Of a DNA stretch of 64,000 nucleotides, positions 45,861-58,509 are shown piece after piece. The translations under genes and the position numbers were made by a program. The notes under the pieces were generated by a model that was not told the origin of the DNA, ran no database searches, and worked only from the letters and a program-made list of their open reading frames with translations. Location of the stretch: positions 5,168,874 through 5,232,873 of the forward strand of contig NW_006921536.1 of the NCBI RefSeq assembly GCF_000340215.1, written 5' to 3'. The DNA is from Pseudocercospora fijiensis CIRAD86 (Eukaryota; Ascomycota; Dothideomycetes; Mycosphaerellales; Mycosphaerellaceae). Position 1 is the stretch's first letter, and every line of letters starts with the position of its first letter.

Positions 45861-48708
45861 CGTAGAGATACAATACTAGCGGAGCAGACTATATAGCGAC
45901 TATACTACGGTTATACTAGTACCTATCCTTATTTCGATATACCTACGAATTATAGAGAGGTACTCGTATAGCCTTTATCCTCGTCGGATAATAAACAGAG
46001 TTTTTCTTTATACTTGCGCTCTATAATAGCCTTAGGTCCGCGGCTTACTCCTAAGGCTCGTCGTTTTCCGAATATCTACTATCGTTATCTTTCTCGGCTT
46101 CTATATTATCCTCCGAGGGCTCTTTAGGCTCTAACTCTTCTCCTATAAGCGCGAGTCGTACGTTACGGTTATACTTATTTATAGAAGTACTCTCGTTTAC
46201 GTACCCGAATATAAATAGTCCTTTACTAAAGTGTATTATATAAGCTATATCTCGAGACTAGTGACTAACTTCTCGGTAGCGGAAGTAGCGGTTTTTGCGC
46301 TTAAACTTCTCATTCTCGGTATCGGTCGTAGGTATAATTTTGCTATACTTTATTAGAATAACGCGTACGGCTTTACGGTTATTAAATCCCGTAGTAGCTC
46401 TAACGCCCGCTACTCGTAAGGCTCTAGCGGGTCCGGCGGTTAAACTATTATTATTATTCGTACGCGTACCCTTCTTCTTATCTCTAGCTTTAGCCTAATC
46501 TTTAATTATGCCCTATAACTCCTATAACGCTCTTGCCTCCTCGTAGAACTTATTAAAAGGCAAACGCTACTTGTTCTTAAGCTCGTGCTTATAAGTACTA
46601 TTAAGCTTATTCTAGAGCTTAAATAAGTTAGGAATCTTGCGGGATTAAGAGAGGGTAGTACGGTACTTAATAATCTAATTATTAAACGTGTCCTTGCTAT
46701 CTAGTTATTATATAGCTACAAGGCGTATCTATACTAAGACTATTCGCTCCTTAGGATTTTATCCCTAGTTAGTATTGAAGGTATTCTATATATCCTTAAG
46801 AGATTACTAGACGTCTGCTTCCTAAGTATTATCGATAAGTATTGTCTATAGCTCTTCGGTAGCAAGTATAATAGCGTACTTAAAACAGCTCGCTACTTCG
46901 TCGTACTTAAAATTATTTACGAATTTAGCCTTTATCTTAATCTTCTAGGCTTAGTATTTTAATCGATCTTTGCTAAATACTTCTAGGTCTAGCTATCGTA
47001 CCCGATTCTTTAGAATATAATACTAAGCGGCATTAAATAGTGCTATACTCGCTCCTCGAGGTATACTAGAGGCGAAGGGAGTAGGGAGAGGGGCTATATT
47101 ACCCGGAGCCTATTAAGGCTAAATAGACTATAGTCGCTAAAAAGCTCGTTAGTAGATCTACTATGACGGATTAGAAGCAGTAGATTGCTAAAGAGGTAGT
47201 TAAGGGCGCTAGTCCGATATATCTGCTAGACGTTAGCGAGGCGAAGCGACTATAACGTTAACTAGATCTCGCTTAGCCTAAGTCTAGGGATTAATATACG
47301 AATACTCGTTAAGCTATTACCGGATAGTAGCGACTTCGTCGGTATAGTACTATAGCTACTACTCTAGAGCCTTAACTTATTATTCGAAAGCAATCTTCTA
47401 CTAGTTAGATATCTATAGCCTATAATTCGCTAGGGTCTTTAGCGCCTTATATTCCTTACTAAGCGTAGGATTAAGCGGCTATTTATCTAACTTCTTCGCT
47501 TCCTAGAGCTTTTATTCTAGATCGGCGTACCTTATCTTCTATAATACTACTTTACCTATCTATTTCTTATACTCTCGGGTGTTAATAGACTAGTTCTACT
47601 TAAGGGACTAGTATTTATAGTAGAGGTATATAGTACCGTAGAACAAGACGCGCGGTCGGATAGCGGTCTTCGTTGCGAAATCTATAGTACTTAAAGTAAC
47701 GTAGTACTCTAGTCGGAACTTAGAAGTTGTTCTTATCTTAGTTAGCTAGGTCGAAACCGGATAGTTCTACGAAGAAGTCGTTTAGGTCGATTCGGCGAGG
47801 AGTACTATCTAAGTCGCCTTTATCGTCGGAGTATTAGTCTAGATCTATTATCTAATCTTACTATTCGATATAAGCGATATTCGGATAGTATTTACTCGTA
47901 ATACGCTCGTTCTCTAGTAGAATCGCCTTAATTTAGTCGATAAACGCTATATCGATAGGACCTTCGTCCTCTTTATTATTATTAATCTCGTTGTCTGCCT
48001 CTAAGATACTAAGGCCTAAAGTATTCGACTTATTAACTTCGGATCGGTCTTCGAGGAAGGTACTAGGTATTTAAGGCATCTTAGGGGACTATAGCGCCTT
48101 CGCTCTTCGTAATAGTAGTAATAGAGGTTGTTATTACGAGCGTCCTTAAGTTTGCGATTTATTATTAAAGTTAACCGGTATATAGGCTAGTAATATATAC
48201 TCGGCGGAGGCCTTGCCTTAATCGACTAGCTTATACTATAAGCGAGCCCGCGTACTATTATTACGTAGGTAACTATTCTCGGCTTCTAGCGCCTAAATAT
48301 CCGACTTATTATCCTCTTTATTAATCTATAGTTAGTAAATAGGGCTCTTCTTAGACGGGAGATTCCTCCTAGTTACTAAACTTCCGAAGCTCTTTCCCTT
48401 ATATCCCGAGAATCTAATACCTCTCCTACTACTAAACTTACGTAATTCTTATTAAAGGGGTTAGTTAGTAATAGCTCTAGTTCCCGCCGCGTAGGCAGTT
48501 ATAGCCTTATATAAGGTTATAGAAAAGCTTTAGGTAGCGCTCTAAAAGCGGCTTTTAATACTAAAGGGGTAGGCTTATCGTCTTTCGGTATCGCGATCTT
48601 TAGTATATTAATATTAGTATCGATACCGTTACGAGTAGGAAATGTTCGCTATAATATCGGTAGTAGTAGAGAGGGCGGAGGATTAGTACCTTCTAAGAAA
48701 GCTCTAAC
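45861..48708 (-). pseudogene. E3 gag remnant
   Basis: A zinc knuckle lies near 46,245-46,290. Two of its Cys codons read TAC, and TGC would restore CX2CX4HX4C. Right of it, a minus-strand phase with RIP stops runs to at least 48.45 kb and contains a coiled-coil-like 'ALEAENSYLRNNSARARL'. The 5' end is cut off by E4. Confidence 0.62.
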
Positions 48709-48713
48709 CTCCG

Positions 48714-48900
48714 TATTACGGGTAAGTAACGCGTACGTAGATGCTAGATATAAGACTTAATAGGTTTAATAAAGAGCTAAGTCTATCTACGTAAATCCGA
48801 ATAGTTTTATGCAGTACGCTAAGCGCTAAGCAATAGGTTAGAGTCGCGTAGGCCGAATGCCTAAGGCTAGCGCTTTCTACCTAGGGCGTAGCCCTTTATA
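48714..48900 (-). repeat. E4 3' LTR, 187 bp
   Basis: On the plus strand it runs from TATTACGGG to CCCTTTATA. It is the reverse-orientation match of the solo LTR at 44022-44208. The flanking pentamers differ, CTCCG against TTACC, as expected for one LTR of a longer element. Confidence 0.9.
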
Positions 48901-49290
48901 TTACCCCCGTCCTCCTCCCCTTCCTTAGCGGGGATAGAGAGCCCCTCGTAGTTTCTATCGCTATTACTCTAACCGTTAGATCTATACTTATCTAAGCTTC
49001 TCTAAAGTAAAGCGCTCGTAGTTTCCTCCTTTATAATTAGGGTTTCTACTGCTTTCCGGTCGGAGTTACTATATCCTAGGTCTTAATAACTGTAACTTTC
49101 TTCGCAATTGCTAAACTGCGCTCTTTTACCTACTTACCGCCTTCTAAAACGCGCTATAACTGCGCTTTTAAACGCTTTACTTATAATCGCGCCTTCCGTT
49201 ACTTTCGCGACCCTTACTTCTATACCGCTTTCTAGGAGTATTAATATTTCCCTCTTCTTCCTCTTCTTCTTCTTTTCTTTATATATATCC

Positions 49291-49347
<57 letters not shown>

Positions 49348-50330
49348 TAGCAAGTCCCTCCCCTTCCTCCGCGATTTTCTTCGTAAAATTAACTTATCCT
49401 AGATAGCTCGTCGAATCTACTATATTAGTTACTATAACTCCGGCGAGGACTACGCCGATTAATCTATAAGGTTCCCGCCCTATTCGTCGTAGGGTTCGCT
49501 AACTTTTCTTAAGCCCGCTAGCTCGAGGGCCTACGCTAATTACGCTTATAAGAGAATCGCTTACGTCCTACTATAAGTTTTTACGATTCCTATACCGAAA
49601 CTTTCGCTAACCCTTTAGTCCTTAAATAGCTTACGTAGCCTACGCTAGTTATACCCGCGCGACCCGCGCTACCGTCGCCGAGAAGCACTCCGAGCTTCTT
49701 AAGGTTCTTAAGGTATAGAAAGCTCTAAAGTCCCTCTAGCCGCTAGGATTATTATCTAGGTAAGATTTCCCGTTTCCCGTAATAAAACCCTCGCTAACTA
49801 TTTCTTCTAGCGCTATCGCCTCGGAGGTAACAAATACCGTCGTTAATATCGTAGCTTAATAGACTTAGACGTAAGTTCCTCTCTGCCCTTCGATTTTCTC
49901 TCGCTAATCTCCTTTTTTAAGAGTATTCCCGCTACCCTCCGTCTCGGTAACAATCGTTAAGGTCCGCCGGATTAGCTAGGTTAATAAGGGTTTCCGTAGG
50001 GTTTCTAGTAGGCTCTAGGTAGTTTCGGAGGTGTTATTGTATTTTTTTTCTAGTCCTAAGGGGACCTCCTTATTTCGGACGGAGACCCGATACTTACTTA
50101 TAAATACCTAAATAAAATTTTTCTCTATCCTAAATTATGTCTCCCTTCTCTAGTCCTTCTAGTAAACCGAAATATTTCGTAAACCAAACTAATAAGCTAG
50201 TAAAAAAAACTCCGAAAGTTAGTAAAAATTACTAAAATATATAAATTAATAATCGTTTTCTATAGAAAAACTCTAGGTTACTACGTTATTTCCTTCGCTT
50301 TCCTCTCTTCTCCTATTCTTCTAGAGGTCT
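48901..50330 (-). other. E4 3' non-coding region
   Basis: About 1.4 kb lies between the polypurine tract and the end of pol. It is pyrimidine-rich on the plus strand, holds the CTA microsatellite, and otherwise contains nothing I can name. Confidence 0.5.
49291..49347. repeat. (CTA)n microsatellite, about 19 units
   Basis: An uninterrupted CTA run. It follows a CTT-rich stretch. The leucine-rich plus-strand open frame here is an artefact of the repeat. Confidence 0.95.
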
Positions 50331-50334
50331 ATCG

Positions 50335-53300
50335 TTCTCCTCGATTTGTCTATATTTCGCTTCGAAGTCGTCTAGTACTAAGGTATCTGCGATATAGTCT
50401 AGGGGTTCCTACGTAGGTTTATAGTATCTGCTCTATTTTACGAGCGCTTCTCGTCCCCTACTCTACTTCCTTTTCTAGGCGTATAGGATTTCTTCGACCT
50501 ACTATTCTTTATATATCTCGAATAAAATAGGGTCCGGCTATTTATCGTCGATTACCTACCCTAGTAGAGGGTCCCTACTCGTAAGTCTTAGAAGGTCGGT
50601 ATAGAATACCGGGTAAATATTACTAGGTATCTTAGAGAGTTATACTAAGATAGGCGATAATACCTCTTCGACCGTATACTTAGCGTATCTCGAGTCGAGG
50701 CTCTTCTTTAGTCTATTGGTTTAGTAATTCCTTAGGTCGAGCTAGACCTTGTCTTCGATACGATATACCGGCGCTAGTATCCTAGTCTTATTCGCGCTAT
50801 CCTCTTATTTCTATACTACTTCCGCTATTTATACTTAGTATAGGTCTAAGATCTTTTTAATATTGTCTACGAATTCCTCCGCTCGTTTCGCCGTAGTTAG
50901 CCGCCTATCGATAGCTAGGTCCTCCTCTAGCGTAATAGGGGAGGTAGACTCGTAACTGTAAGTCGCGAAGAAAGAGCTTATTCCTAACCCCGCTTAGTGT
51001 CTCCTATTAAACGCTAGCTCCGCTATAGGAAGCTATTAGTTCTAGTATAGTCTACAATTAATCTAATTAATCTAGACCCCCCTAAATTGAATTAGATTGC
51101 TAGGACCCCTAGATTAGATTAAATTAGATTGCTTTAATAGGGGCTAGATTAGATTAGATTGAATTGCTAAATTAGTAGGACTAGGCGATATTAGATTAGA
51201 TTAAATTGCTAAGCCTACCTAATTTAGCCCTTCTAGCCCCTTAAGCCCCTAGATTAAATTAGATTGCTTTAAAAAGGGCTAGATTAAATTGAATTGTTTT
51301 AGAAAGAGGCTAGATTAAATTAAATTAAATTGCTTAGTTAGTAGGAATAAGCCGGATTAAATTGGATTGAATTGCTAAGCTAATCTAGATTGCAATCCCG
51401 GATTGATTATAGACTATACTAATTAGTTCTAGTCGGACTGTATTTAGTTAATATAGTTCCGTAGGTAAGCTTAAATGTCTTAGTTTACGCGCTCCGGACC
51501 TCCGTCGGTTTATAGGTAGTAAGCGGAGCTTAACCTCTGCTTTACGCTAAGTAGTCGATATATCTCTCTAGAAAGTACTTATCTAATTCGTACCTCTATC
51601 GCTAGTAATAGTACGAGGCAGTCTGTAATACCTAACCTAGTATTTTAGGAATAAAACTACGTATTCCTCCGCTTTTATAGAGGGAGTACTAATAAGGGCA
51701 ATCTATTTGCTAAGTCGGTCTTTAATTACTTAAAGATATCGGTTCCTATCTAACTCCGGTAGGTTAGTTATAAAGTCTATCGAGATTTCCTAGAAGAAAC
51801 GGTCGGGCACTAGTAGTAGTTTTAGGAGGCCGTATTTGTATTCTCTCTATGCTTTATTACGTCTATAATAGTTGCAATTCTATAGTGTTGTCGTACCTGC
51901 TTCGACTATAGCGGCTAGTAGAAGTCGCGACCTAGTATAGAAGCGGTAGAATCCCGACTAGAATAACTATAAAGCGGGAAGTCGTAGATCGACTAGATAA
52001 TCTTCGTACGTAGTATATCCTACTATAGTTCTTCGGCCTCTATATCTTTGTATTCGGCTTCCGTCGTAGCTAGGGCTCCTAGAATCTAGAGCTTACCGTA
52101 GTAGCGTAGAAGCCCTTTAGGGTCTATCGTATAATCCCCGATCTAAATTTTTGCTTTAATTTCCGGTTATAATGTCCTATATCCCTTACGGACTTTCCGT
52201 AATACCGTCTAGTATACCGTATCCTTCTCGATAATACTCTTCTATATCTCGTTTGTTTCTAGGTCCTAGAATAGTTTAGCGCCTTCCGGCGGGGGCTACG
52301 CGGGCTCCGTCTTATTTATAAGTAGAGATAACGGGCTCGCCTCGGTTATACGTAAGAAGCTATAGATCGTAGTACTAGAAATTTAAACGTTTTCCGGCTA
52401 ATTTAGAGAAAGGTCCGGCTTTAGAAATCTCTAGAACCTCGAAAGCTTATCGTCTTAGTCTAACGTATCCTATTCTCTCCTCGATAAGGTATCCGGTAGG
52501 ATAGCCTCGATTCCCGGCCGGTAGACTAGGGTAAACTAGTACTTAGCTAGTTCTTCCTACTATCGGATCTATCTCTCGGATAGCTAGCGATTTACTATAA
52601 AGTATTCTAGGTTCTTATAGTCTGTCTAAATCGTAAAGGGGCTATATAATTTTAGCTTAGAGTCCTAAAACTTAATACTAGATACGACTACGAGTATTTC
52701 CTTATCGTAGATATCGTAGTTAATCTCCGCTTTATTTAGTTTCTTCGAGAGGAAGCCTATCGGTCGACGGATCCCTACCTTTTCTTAGATAAGGGCGCCC
52801 CTAATCGCGAACCCGCTATAATCTATTTTAAGGAAGGTAGAAAGGGACGGATCCTACTAGGTAAGTACCGGGATACGGTAGAATTTGTCTTTTAGCGTTT
52901 CGAACGCTTTGTCCTACTCTTCTTCCTAGGAAAATAGGGTTCTCTTACCGGTAAGCGTAGTTAATAGTGCGGAGATCTTAGAATAGTTCGGTACGAATAT
53001 ACGGTAATAGTTCGTAAATCCTAAGAAACAACAAACTTCCTTTTAGATATTAGATACTACCTATTTCTATACGGCTTCTATCTTTTTAGGATCGGCTAAT
53101 ACTCCTCCTCCGTCGGCGTAGACGATAAATCCTAGGTACTTAATCTTTTTCTAGGCGAATTCGCTCTTTTTTATATTAAGGTAAAGGCCTCCGTTCTAAA
53201 GCTTCTTAAGAACGGTCCTTACTTTACGGAAATAGTCTTCCCTCGTCCCGCTCGAGTAGATAACTACGTCGTCTATACATACTAATACGAAATCGTCTAG

Positions 53301-54591
53301 ATACTTCTATAGGAGGGTATTAATATACTATTAAAACGTAGCCGGGGCCCCGGATAAACCGAACGGGTATACTAGCTACTCGAACAAGCCTAGCCTAGTA
53401 CGGAAGGCCGTTTTATACTCGTATCCTTTTGCTATTCTTATCTTATAAAAGGCCGAGACTACGTTAACCTTAGTTAACTATCGGGACTCCGTTAGGTTCC
53501 GTATAGTATCCGGGATTAGTAGTAGGGGATATCTGTCTTACTTCGTAAGAGCGTTAAGCGCCCTATAGTCGTAGTAGAACCGGAGTCTACTACCGGGTTT
53601 CTTAACGAATAATACAGGCGCCGCCGCTTCGGAGTTCGTAGGTCTTATAAACCCCTTCTTTAAGAGTTCGTTAAGTAACTTCCGTAAGACTAAGAGCTCC
53701 TATTTCGATATACTATAAAGCGGGCCCTAGGGGAGCTATAGCTAGGATCTGTCTAGGTTTTCGCGGAGTTCTATTATATAGTCGATACCGGGACTATAGG
53801 GCGCTAACTTATCGGCTTCCCTTTAACAAAATAGCGTAGCTATATCGCGAACCTCTAGAGGTAGTTTCTTTTTAAGCTCCTTAATCGTCGGGTATCCCTT
53901 CGTCTTTAGGGCCTTTTTAATATCCTCGACAATTATAGTAGCGAGTAGGCTTCTTACAGCGTCGATCGTAGCGATATTCCTACTTATATCGAATTTACGG
54001 TAATAACGCCCTTCTTAAACCTAATACCGAGCCCTTCTATAATAGTACTATCGCTTCTTAGGCGTAGTCCTAACCTTATTATATACCTTCTATAGGTTCC
54101 TTAGGATAAAAGGGAAAGCTAATCCTAGTACGACGTAAGCGTATACCGTCTATTAGAACCTATTAATTTCTATCTAGAAGGCGACGACTCTAATAATTTT
54201 CGCGTCCTATATCGTAAACGACGCTCCTTTTACTTCTTAGGACTCTCGGCTAATATAGCTAAGCCCGAGGCCTTTAGCTAGGCCCGTATTAATCGTAGTA
54301 TAGTACTAGTATCCTTCGTCGATAAGAGTAGAAGTTCCGACGTTATTTTCGAGGACTATATCGGTATATATAAGGTTCCTGTTTATATTATTTTTAACTT
54401 CTTCCTATTTCTTTACCTATACTTTATCTACTCTCGACTCCTAATTCTAAGTAAAAGTTACTCTTTTCCCGAGTTAGAACTGCTTAAGTCCGACTAATCC
54501 TCTACGTTTTCTAAAATAGGTTATATAGAGGTAACGCTAATCTTAGTAGGCTAAACCGGCGGTACGTATAGGTAGTTACGAATATAGTACC
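50335..54591 (-). pseudogene. E4 pol remnant with chromodomain
   Basis: Minus strand from right to left. The protease region is near 54.3 kb ('TLIDEGYQYY'-like). Reverse transcriptase runs from about 53.6 to 53.0 kb with an 'IDDVVIYS' box near 53,265. RNase H is near 52.6 kb. Integrase ends in a 'WLPIAELAFNRR'-type segment near 51,000-51,050, exactly where the 375-bp MITE sits. A chromodomain lies at about 50,510-50,340 ('WEPLDYIAD', restoring Trp at one stop). RIP-type stops occur throughout. Confidence 0.78.
51045..51419. mobile_element. MITE of 375 bp with 19-bp inverted repeats, nested in E4
   Basis: The left end GTATAGTCTACAATTAATC (51045-51063) and the reverse complement of 51401-51419 differ at two sites, both transitions. 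The flanks repeat ATTAGTTCTA on both sides (left 51035-51044, right from about 51,422), suggesting a target duplication of about 10-11 bp with a one-base indel, a Mutator-like size. The inside is an irregular array of TAGATTARATTGCT-like units in one direction. CA and TG persist. No coding frame. Class assignment is tentative. Confidence 0.75.
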
Positions 54592-54596
54592 TACTC

Positions 54597-54794
54597 TATA
54601 AGAAGGGTTATGTTAGCAGGTAGATAGGGTAGTAGTAGGTATAGGTAGTATTCGATAAGGACCTAGGAGGAGAGGGAGGAAGGTAGGAGAGTTAGCCTAT
54701 TACTAAGCGCCAAGCCCTGCCTAAGGCATTAAGACCCTAGCTTCACTCAAGCCTAGTTATATACCAATTACGTATAACCTCTTTAGTCCTAATA
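54597..54794 (-). repeat. E5 3' LTR, 198 bp
   Basis: It begins TATAAGAAGGGTTATGTTAG, with one T more than in E1, and ends TCCTAATA. It is otherwise the same LTR as in E1 and E2. Confidence 0.9.
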
Positions 54795-55740
54795 TACGCT
54801 TCCCTTCTAAAGGCCGCGCCCTCGTAGCTAGTCTATATTCTAATCTTAATCTCTATTACTACTAACTTAGCAAATCTAATAAGCTGCTTAGCCGCGCTAA
54901 ATTAAATACTTAACTACCTAATTATGTAACTATATTAAACCTTACCTCTAATATAACACAATGTTTAACTCTAACTACGCTATCCCTATATATAATAAAC
55001 TATAAAGTAATATATATCTATAAGAATTAAGGACTATCGACTAATTATAATACAAGCGCGTCTTCCCTACTATAATAGGTAGGCGTACGAGGTATTGCAG
55101 CACTGCCTCCGTTCTAAGTAATATCGTACCGAGTTCTTTGCGTCTACTCTTAAAAGACCTAGAAATGTCCGCTTCCGAGGGTTGTTCTTATTATTACGAG
55201 GGCTATTATTTACTACCGTAGTTTCGCTAGCCCTAATTAGTTAGGTTTAGTAGCCTTTAATTGTTAATCTTATCTTATCTTTTTAAAAAACACAGTTCGT
55301 CTAGTTTCTATAGATAAAGGCTATTATAAGTATAATAGTTAAGGTTCGCCTTACTTAAAGGGTCGGAAAGATCGAGGAGTAACCTATTATCCGCAAGATC
55401 GACCCCGGCTAGCTTAGCTCTATAGTTTTTGCCCTTAGTTAGTCCGTTAGTCGCTTAATCTTTTAAGCGGCTCTTAGTGTTTTAACTTAGCCTTAAAGTT
55501 TTGATTAAACCTTTAATATAGCTATTCTTTTAACTTAACCGGTATAGTACGCTCCGGCTCGTAGTATAAGTAAGGTTGTGTCTATAGGCGTAGCGACAAT
55601 AGTAAGTAATATTAATAATAGCGGCGCTAGTCGTCTTAGCACTAACTTTACCTTATCCTTTATTTCCTTCTCTAACTAGCAATGCTTCGACTAGTAATAT
55701 ACTCTATAATACCGTTACTAATATAGCTATATCGGCTGCT
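54795..55740 (-). other. E5 3' non-coding region
   Basis: It aligns with 12,016 to about 12,960 of E1. No coding signal. Confidence 0.6.
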
Positions 55741-55795
55741 AGTATTATGCTATGCAATAAGTCGCGCTATACTATCGGAGGGATAGAAATTAGCG
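55741..55795 (+). repeat. Left terminal inverted repeat of the Tc1/mariner element
   Basis: It pairs with 59,627-59,682 reversed. About 80 percent is shared by eye, including an uninterrupted GCTATGCAATA and GTCGCGCTAT. Confidence 0.8.
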
Positions 55796-55929
55796 CGTAT
55801 TAGTGTCTTTGCCGAGTATCTACCGCACTATACAAATTAGGTATAGAATGCGATCCGGTACGAAAGCCTTTCTTACTTCCATCTATTTACGACCTCTTAG
55901 TAAGCCTTAAGGTTAAGAGCTAGGCATTT

Positions 55930-58470
55930 TAGCACTCTCTCGTCTATTCTATTGCTACGCTAGTATACTAAGAGCCTCGAAGCGACTATATAAGCTTACT
56001 ACGAAGAAGAAGGAAGCCCTCGAAGCCGCCGCTACTAAGAAACAACGACGTAAAGAGCTACTACTATTAAGTAATAGTCCGGAAGAGCCAAATACTAACG
56101 ACGAGTTGCTAGATTTAACGACTTCTTAGCGCTAAGACTCTATAGAAGTAGATATCGATAAAGACTACGGCTTAGAAGAAGATAAAGACGACGAGAACGA
56201 GCGAGAGGTATTCGAATATACTATATAGTAGAACCTGTATACGGACAAGCAGAAGGAAGCCTTGCTAAGTAAGTGCTATCCGAGTAAGCTAAGCTACGAG
56301 TCGCCTTATAAGGCCGTAGACCACTAGTTTAACGACTAGCGCAACAAGGCTAATAACCGACTTATGTTTAGTCTTAAGAGCGCTACTATTATAGCCTCTA
56401 CGGACAAGGTAAAGGCTGAACACTTCTACCGTAGCTCTAGTATAACAGACCTCAATTTTGAGCGCGCATATACTATACTAGCTGTCTAGAATAGTTAAGG
56501 CAAGAAGGGCCTACGACTTGAGTTTAAACTCGCTATTATAGCTAAGCTAACCGCTATTACTAAAGAGCCTACAACTTAACAACTACGGCGGACTCAATAG
56601 GCTTCTTAGAGGCTACGGAATATAGCGACTTAGTAACAGTTAGCTGCCCTACTAGCTAAAGGGCGCTCGGAAGATAATAAAGCGACTCCTAACGATAACA
56701 ATAGCGACCTAACTAGCTCTCTAACGGACCTACGATACGCCCTTACTTAGCGCTAGCCCTATAAGAATAGATACTGTCCAAACAAGGGTAGATTGTGCTA
56801 GTTTAGTAGTCCGGACAGGGTAGAAGACCACTATAAGATCTATCCGGAAATAGCCGCTAGATAGGTTAAGGGGACTTAAGAGGCTAATCCGGCTAGAAGG
56901 CTAACAATCGACGACCCTAGAGCGGCACTAGCATTAAAGATATAGAAGCAACGAGACAAGCAGTTGTCTAATCTATTTAGACAGCAAGGCAGTAGTAGTA
57001 GTAGTAGACGTACTATCGCACTAATAACGCTAACTCTAGTAGTAATCTATAACTATTATAGCTAGTCTAATAGCAGGGGTCGTAGAGGCGCTATTTCTAG
57101 TCTACCGGCTTCTAGTCTACTAGTTAGACTGCAATCAAGTCTAGTTAGCGGCTTAATCGCTTCCTATCAATCTTATACCGCCGATATAGAATTAATAGGC
57201 TTCTTTAGCTAGTTGCGTAAAGAGTTAACTAGCAGCTAAAGTAAGCGATACGCCGATATAGCTAATATTAAGCGTGTCTACGAGGAAGGCGACTTCTTAC
57301 TTAAACAGCTTAGAAGGGTCAAATTGAGCGATTAGGTCCGCTATAGACTTAAGGAAGGCTAATACGCTCGATTTATCGCCGTAGTAGGGCGATATATTAA
57401 TAAGGAAGTCCGTAAGCAGCGACTTAGTCGTATTAATAAGTTAGACGATAGCCTATTCGTTAGTTAGCTATAGAAGCGCTGTTTTAGTGTAGAAGCGAGC
57501 TAGAAGCGAGGATTTCCGGGTATAGGTCGGCGGCTTAATAGCTAATATTCAGTTTGACTAATATCGCTTCTTATTCTACTAATACTACGTATTTCTGTAT
57601 AGTATAAATTAGAGGAGTATTAGATAGATATAGTCTCGGCTCTCTATACTTATAGTAATAAAAAACAATGCGTTGTAGTATTGCGCTAGTACCTAGTTAG
57701 AGTGGTTAAAATTAGCTTCTTAAGCGTAGACCCGCTAAGCTTAACCGCCGAGCAAAGCCGAGTAGAAGCCGAAATTTCGGTAGTCTCGGCGCAGAGAAAG
57801 CGGTAGAAGGTCGCAAATTCCCTAATATATTGCTAATACTATATCTTTACTATACCTATATATTTTTTGAAACGGACAACGGGAGGTTATTTAGCATAGC
57901 TAATAGTGTTATTTCCTACCGAGGAGGGCATATAGACGTGTTATTATAGTAGTATAGTAATGCCCTATCAGTCGTTATAGATTCCGGCTTTCTAAGCGGG
58001 TTCTCTCCGGACCGCTACTCGATTGCGATACGAATAGCGACCTACTAGCGGCACTAGTTTAAATAATCTCGAGGTAATACTAGCGATAGAAACGGCTTAG
58101 AATCTACTGGATTCTAGGCTCTTTAATCGCAATAGCTATCGGTAGCGTATTAGAAGTATATCGATTGGGTATCGCTATAGGTTTAACTAATTCTTTGTAG
58201 GTTGCCGATAGTTAAGAAGAAGAGGACCTTATACGAGACGCTACTACTATATTACCGACTACTATATTACCGTTAGCTGTTAATTCAAGAGGCTCGTTAC
58301 TATAGCTAACATTGCTAGATCTATAGTATATAGAAGTAATAATAAAAGAGCAAGCTACTAATACTACGCGTACTATTATAGATAAAATAAGGAAGGAGAT
58401 AGACGAGTTAAGAAGCCGTATTACTAAGCTAGAGATAATAGTTAGTATAAGTGAGACTATAAGGGAGTGA
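55930..58470 (+). pseudogene. Companion frame in the Tc1/mariner element, unknown function
   Basis: A plus-strand reading with RIP-type stops can be followed through most of this stretch. It starts with an acidic, Lys/Glu-rich region (56.0-56.25 kb). Near 56,770-56,860 there is a Cys/His motif ('CPNKGRLC' then 'DRVEDHYKIYPEIAAR'), perhaps a zinc site. Ser-rich and basic regions follow. A coiled-coil-like end ('KIRKEIDELRSRITKLE', about 58,385-58,440) closes with TGA at 58,468-58,470. Phase was not proven constant, and introns may be present. I do not recognise the protein. It is convergent with the transposase, about 40 bp apart. Confidence 0.55.
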
Positions 58471-58509
58471 CTACAAGGTCGATATTAGCGATAACCTACT
58501 CGCTAGAAC

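Larger units (their letters stand above)
40210..48708 (-). mobile_element. Ty3/gypsy element E3, main part
   Basis: The minus-strand order from right to left is gag, zinc knuckle, protease, reverse transcriptase, RNase H and integrase. It is interrupted by a solo LTR (44022-44208) and truncated on the right by E4, whose probable target CTCCG is at 48709-48713. Its 3' end continues at 11475-11759 across E0. It is the base of the nest and so probably the oldest insertion. Confidence 0.78.

Noticed and set aside
49108..49350. Plus-strand frame with a poly-leucine tail
   Set aside because: The tail is the CTA microsatellite and the rest is the non-coding 3' region of E4.
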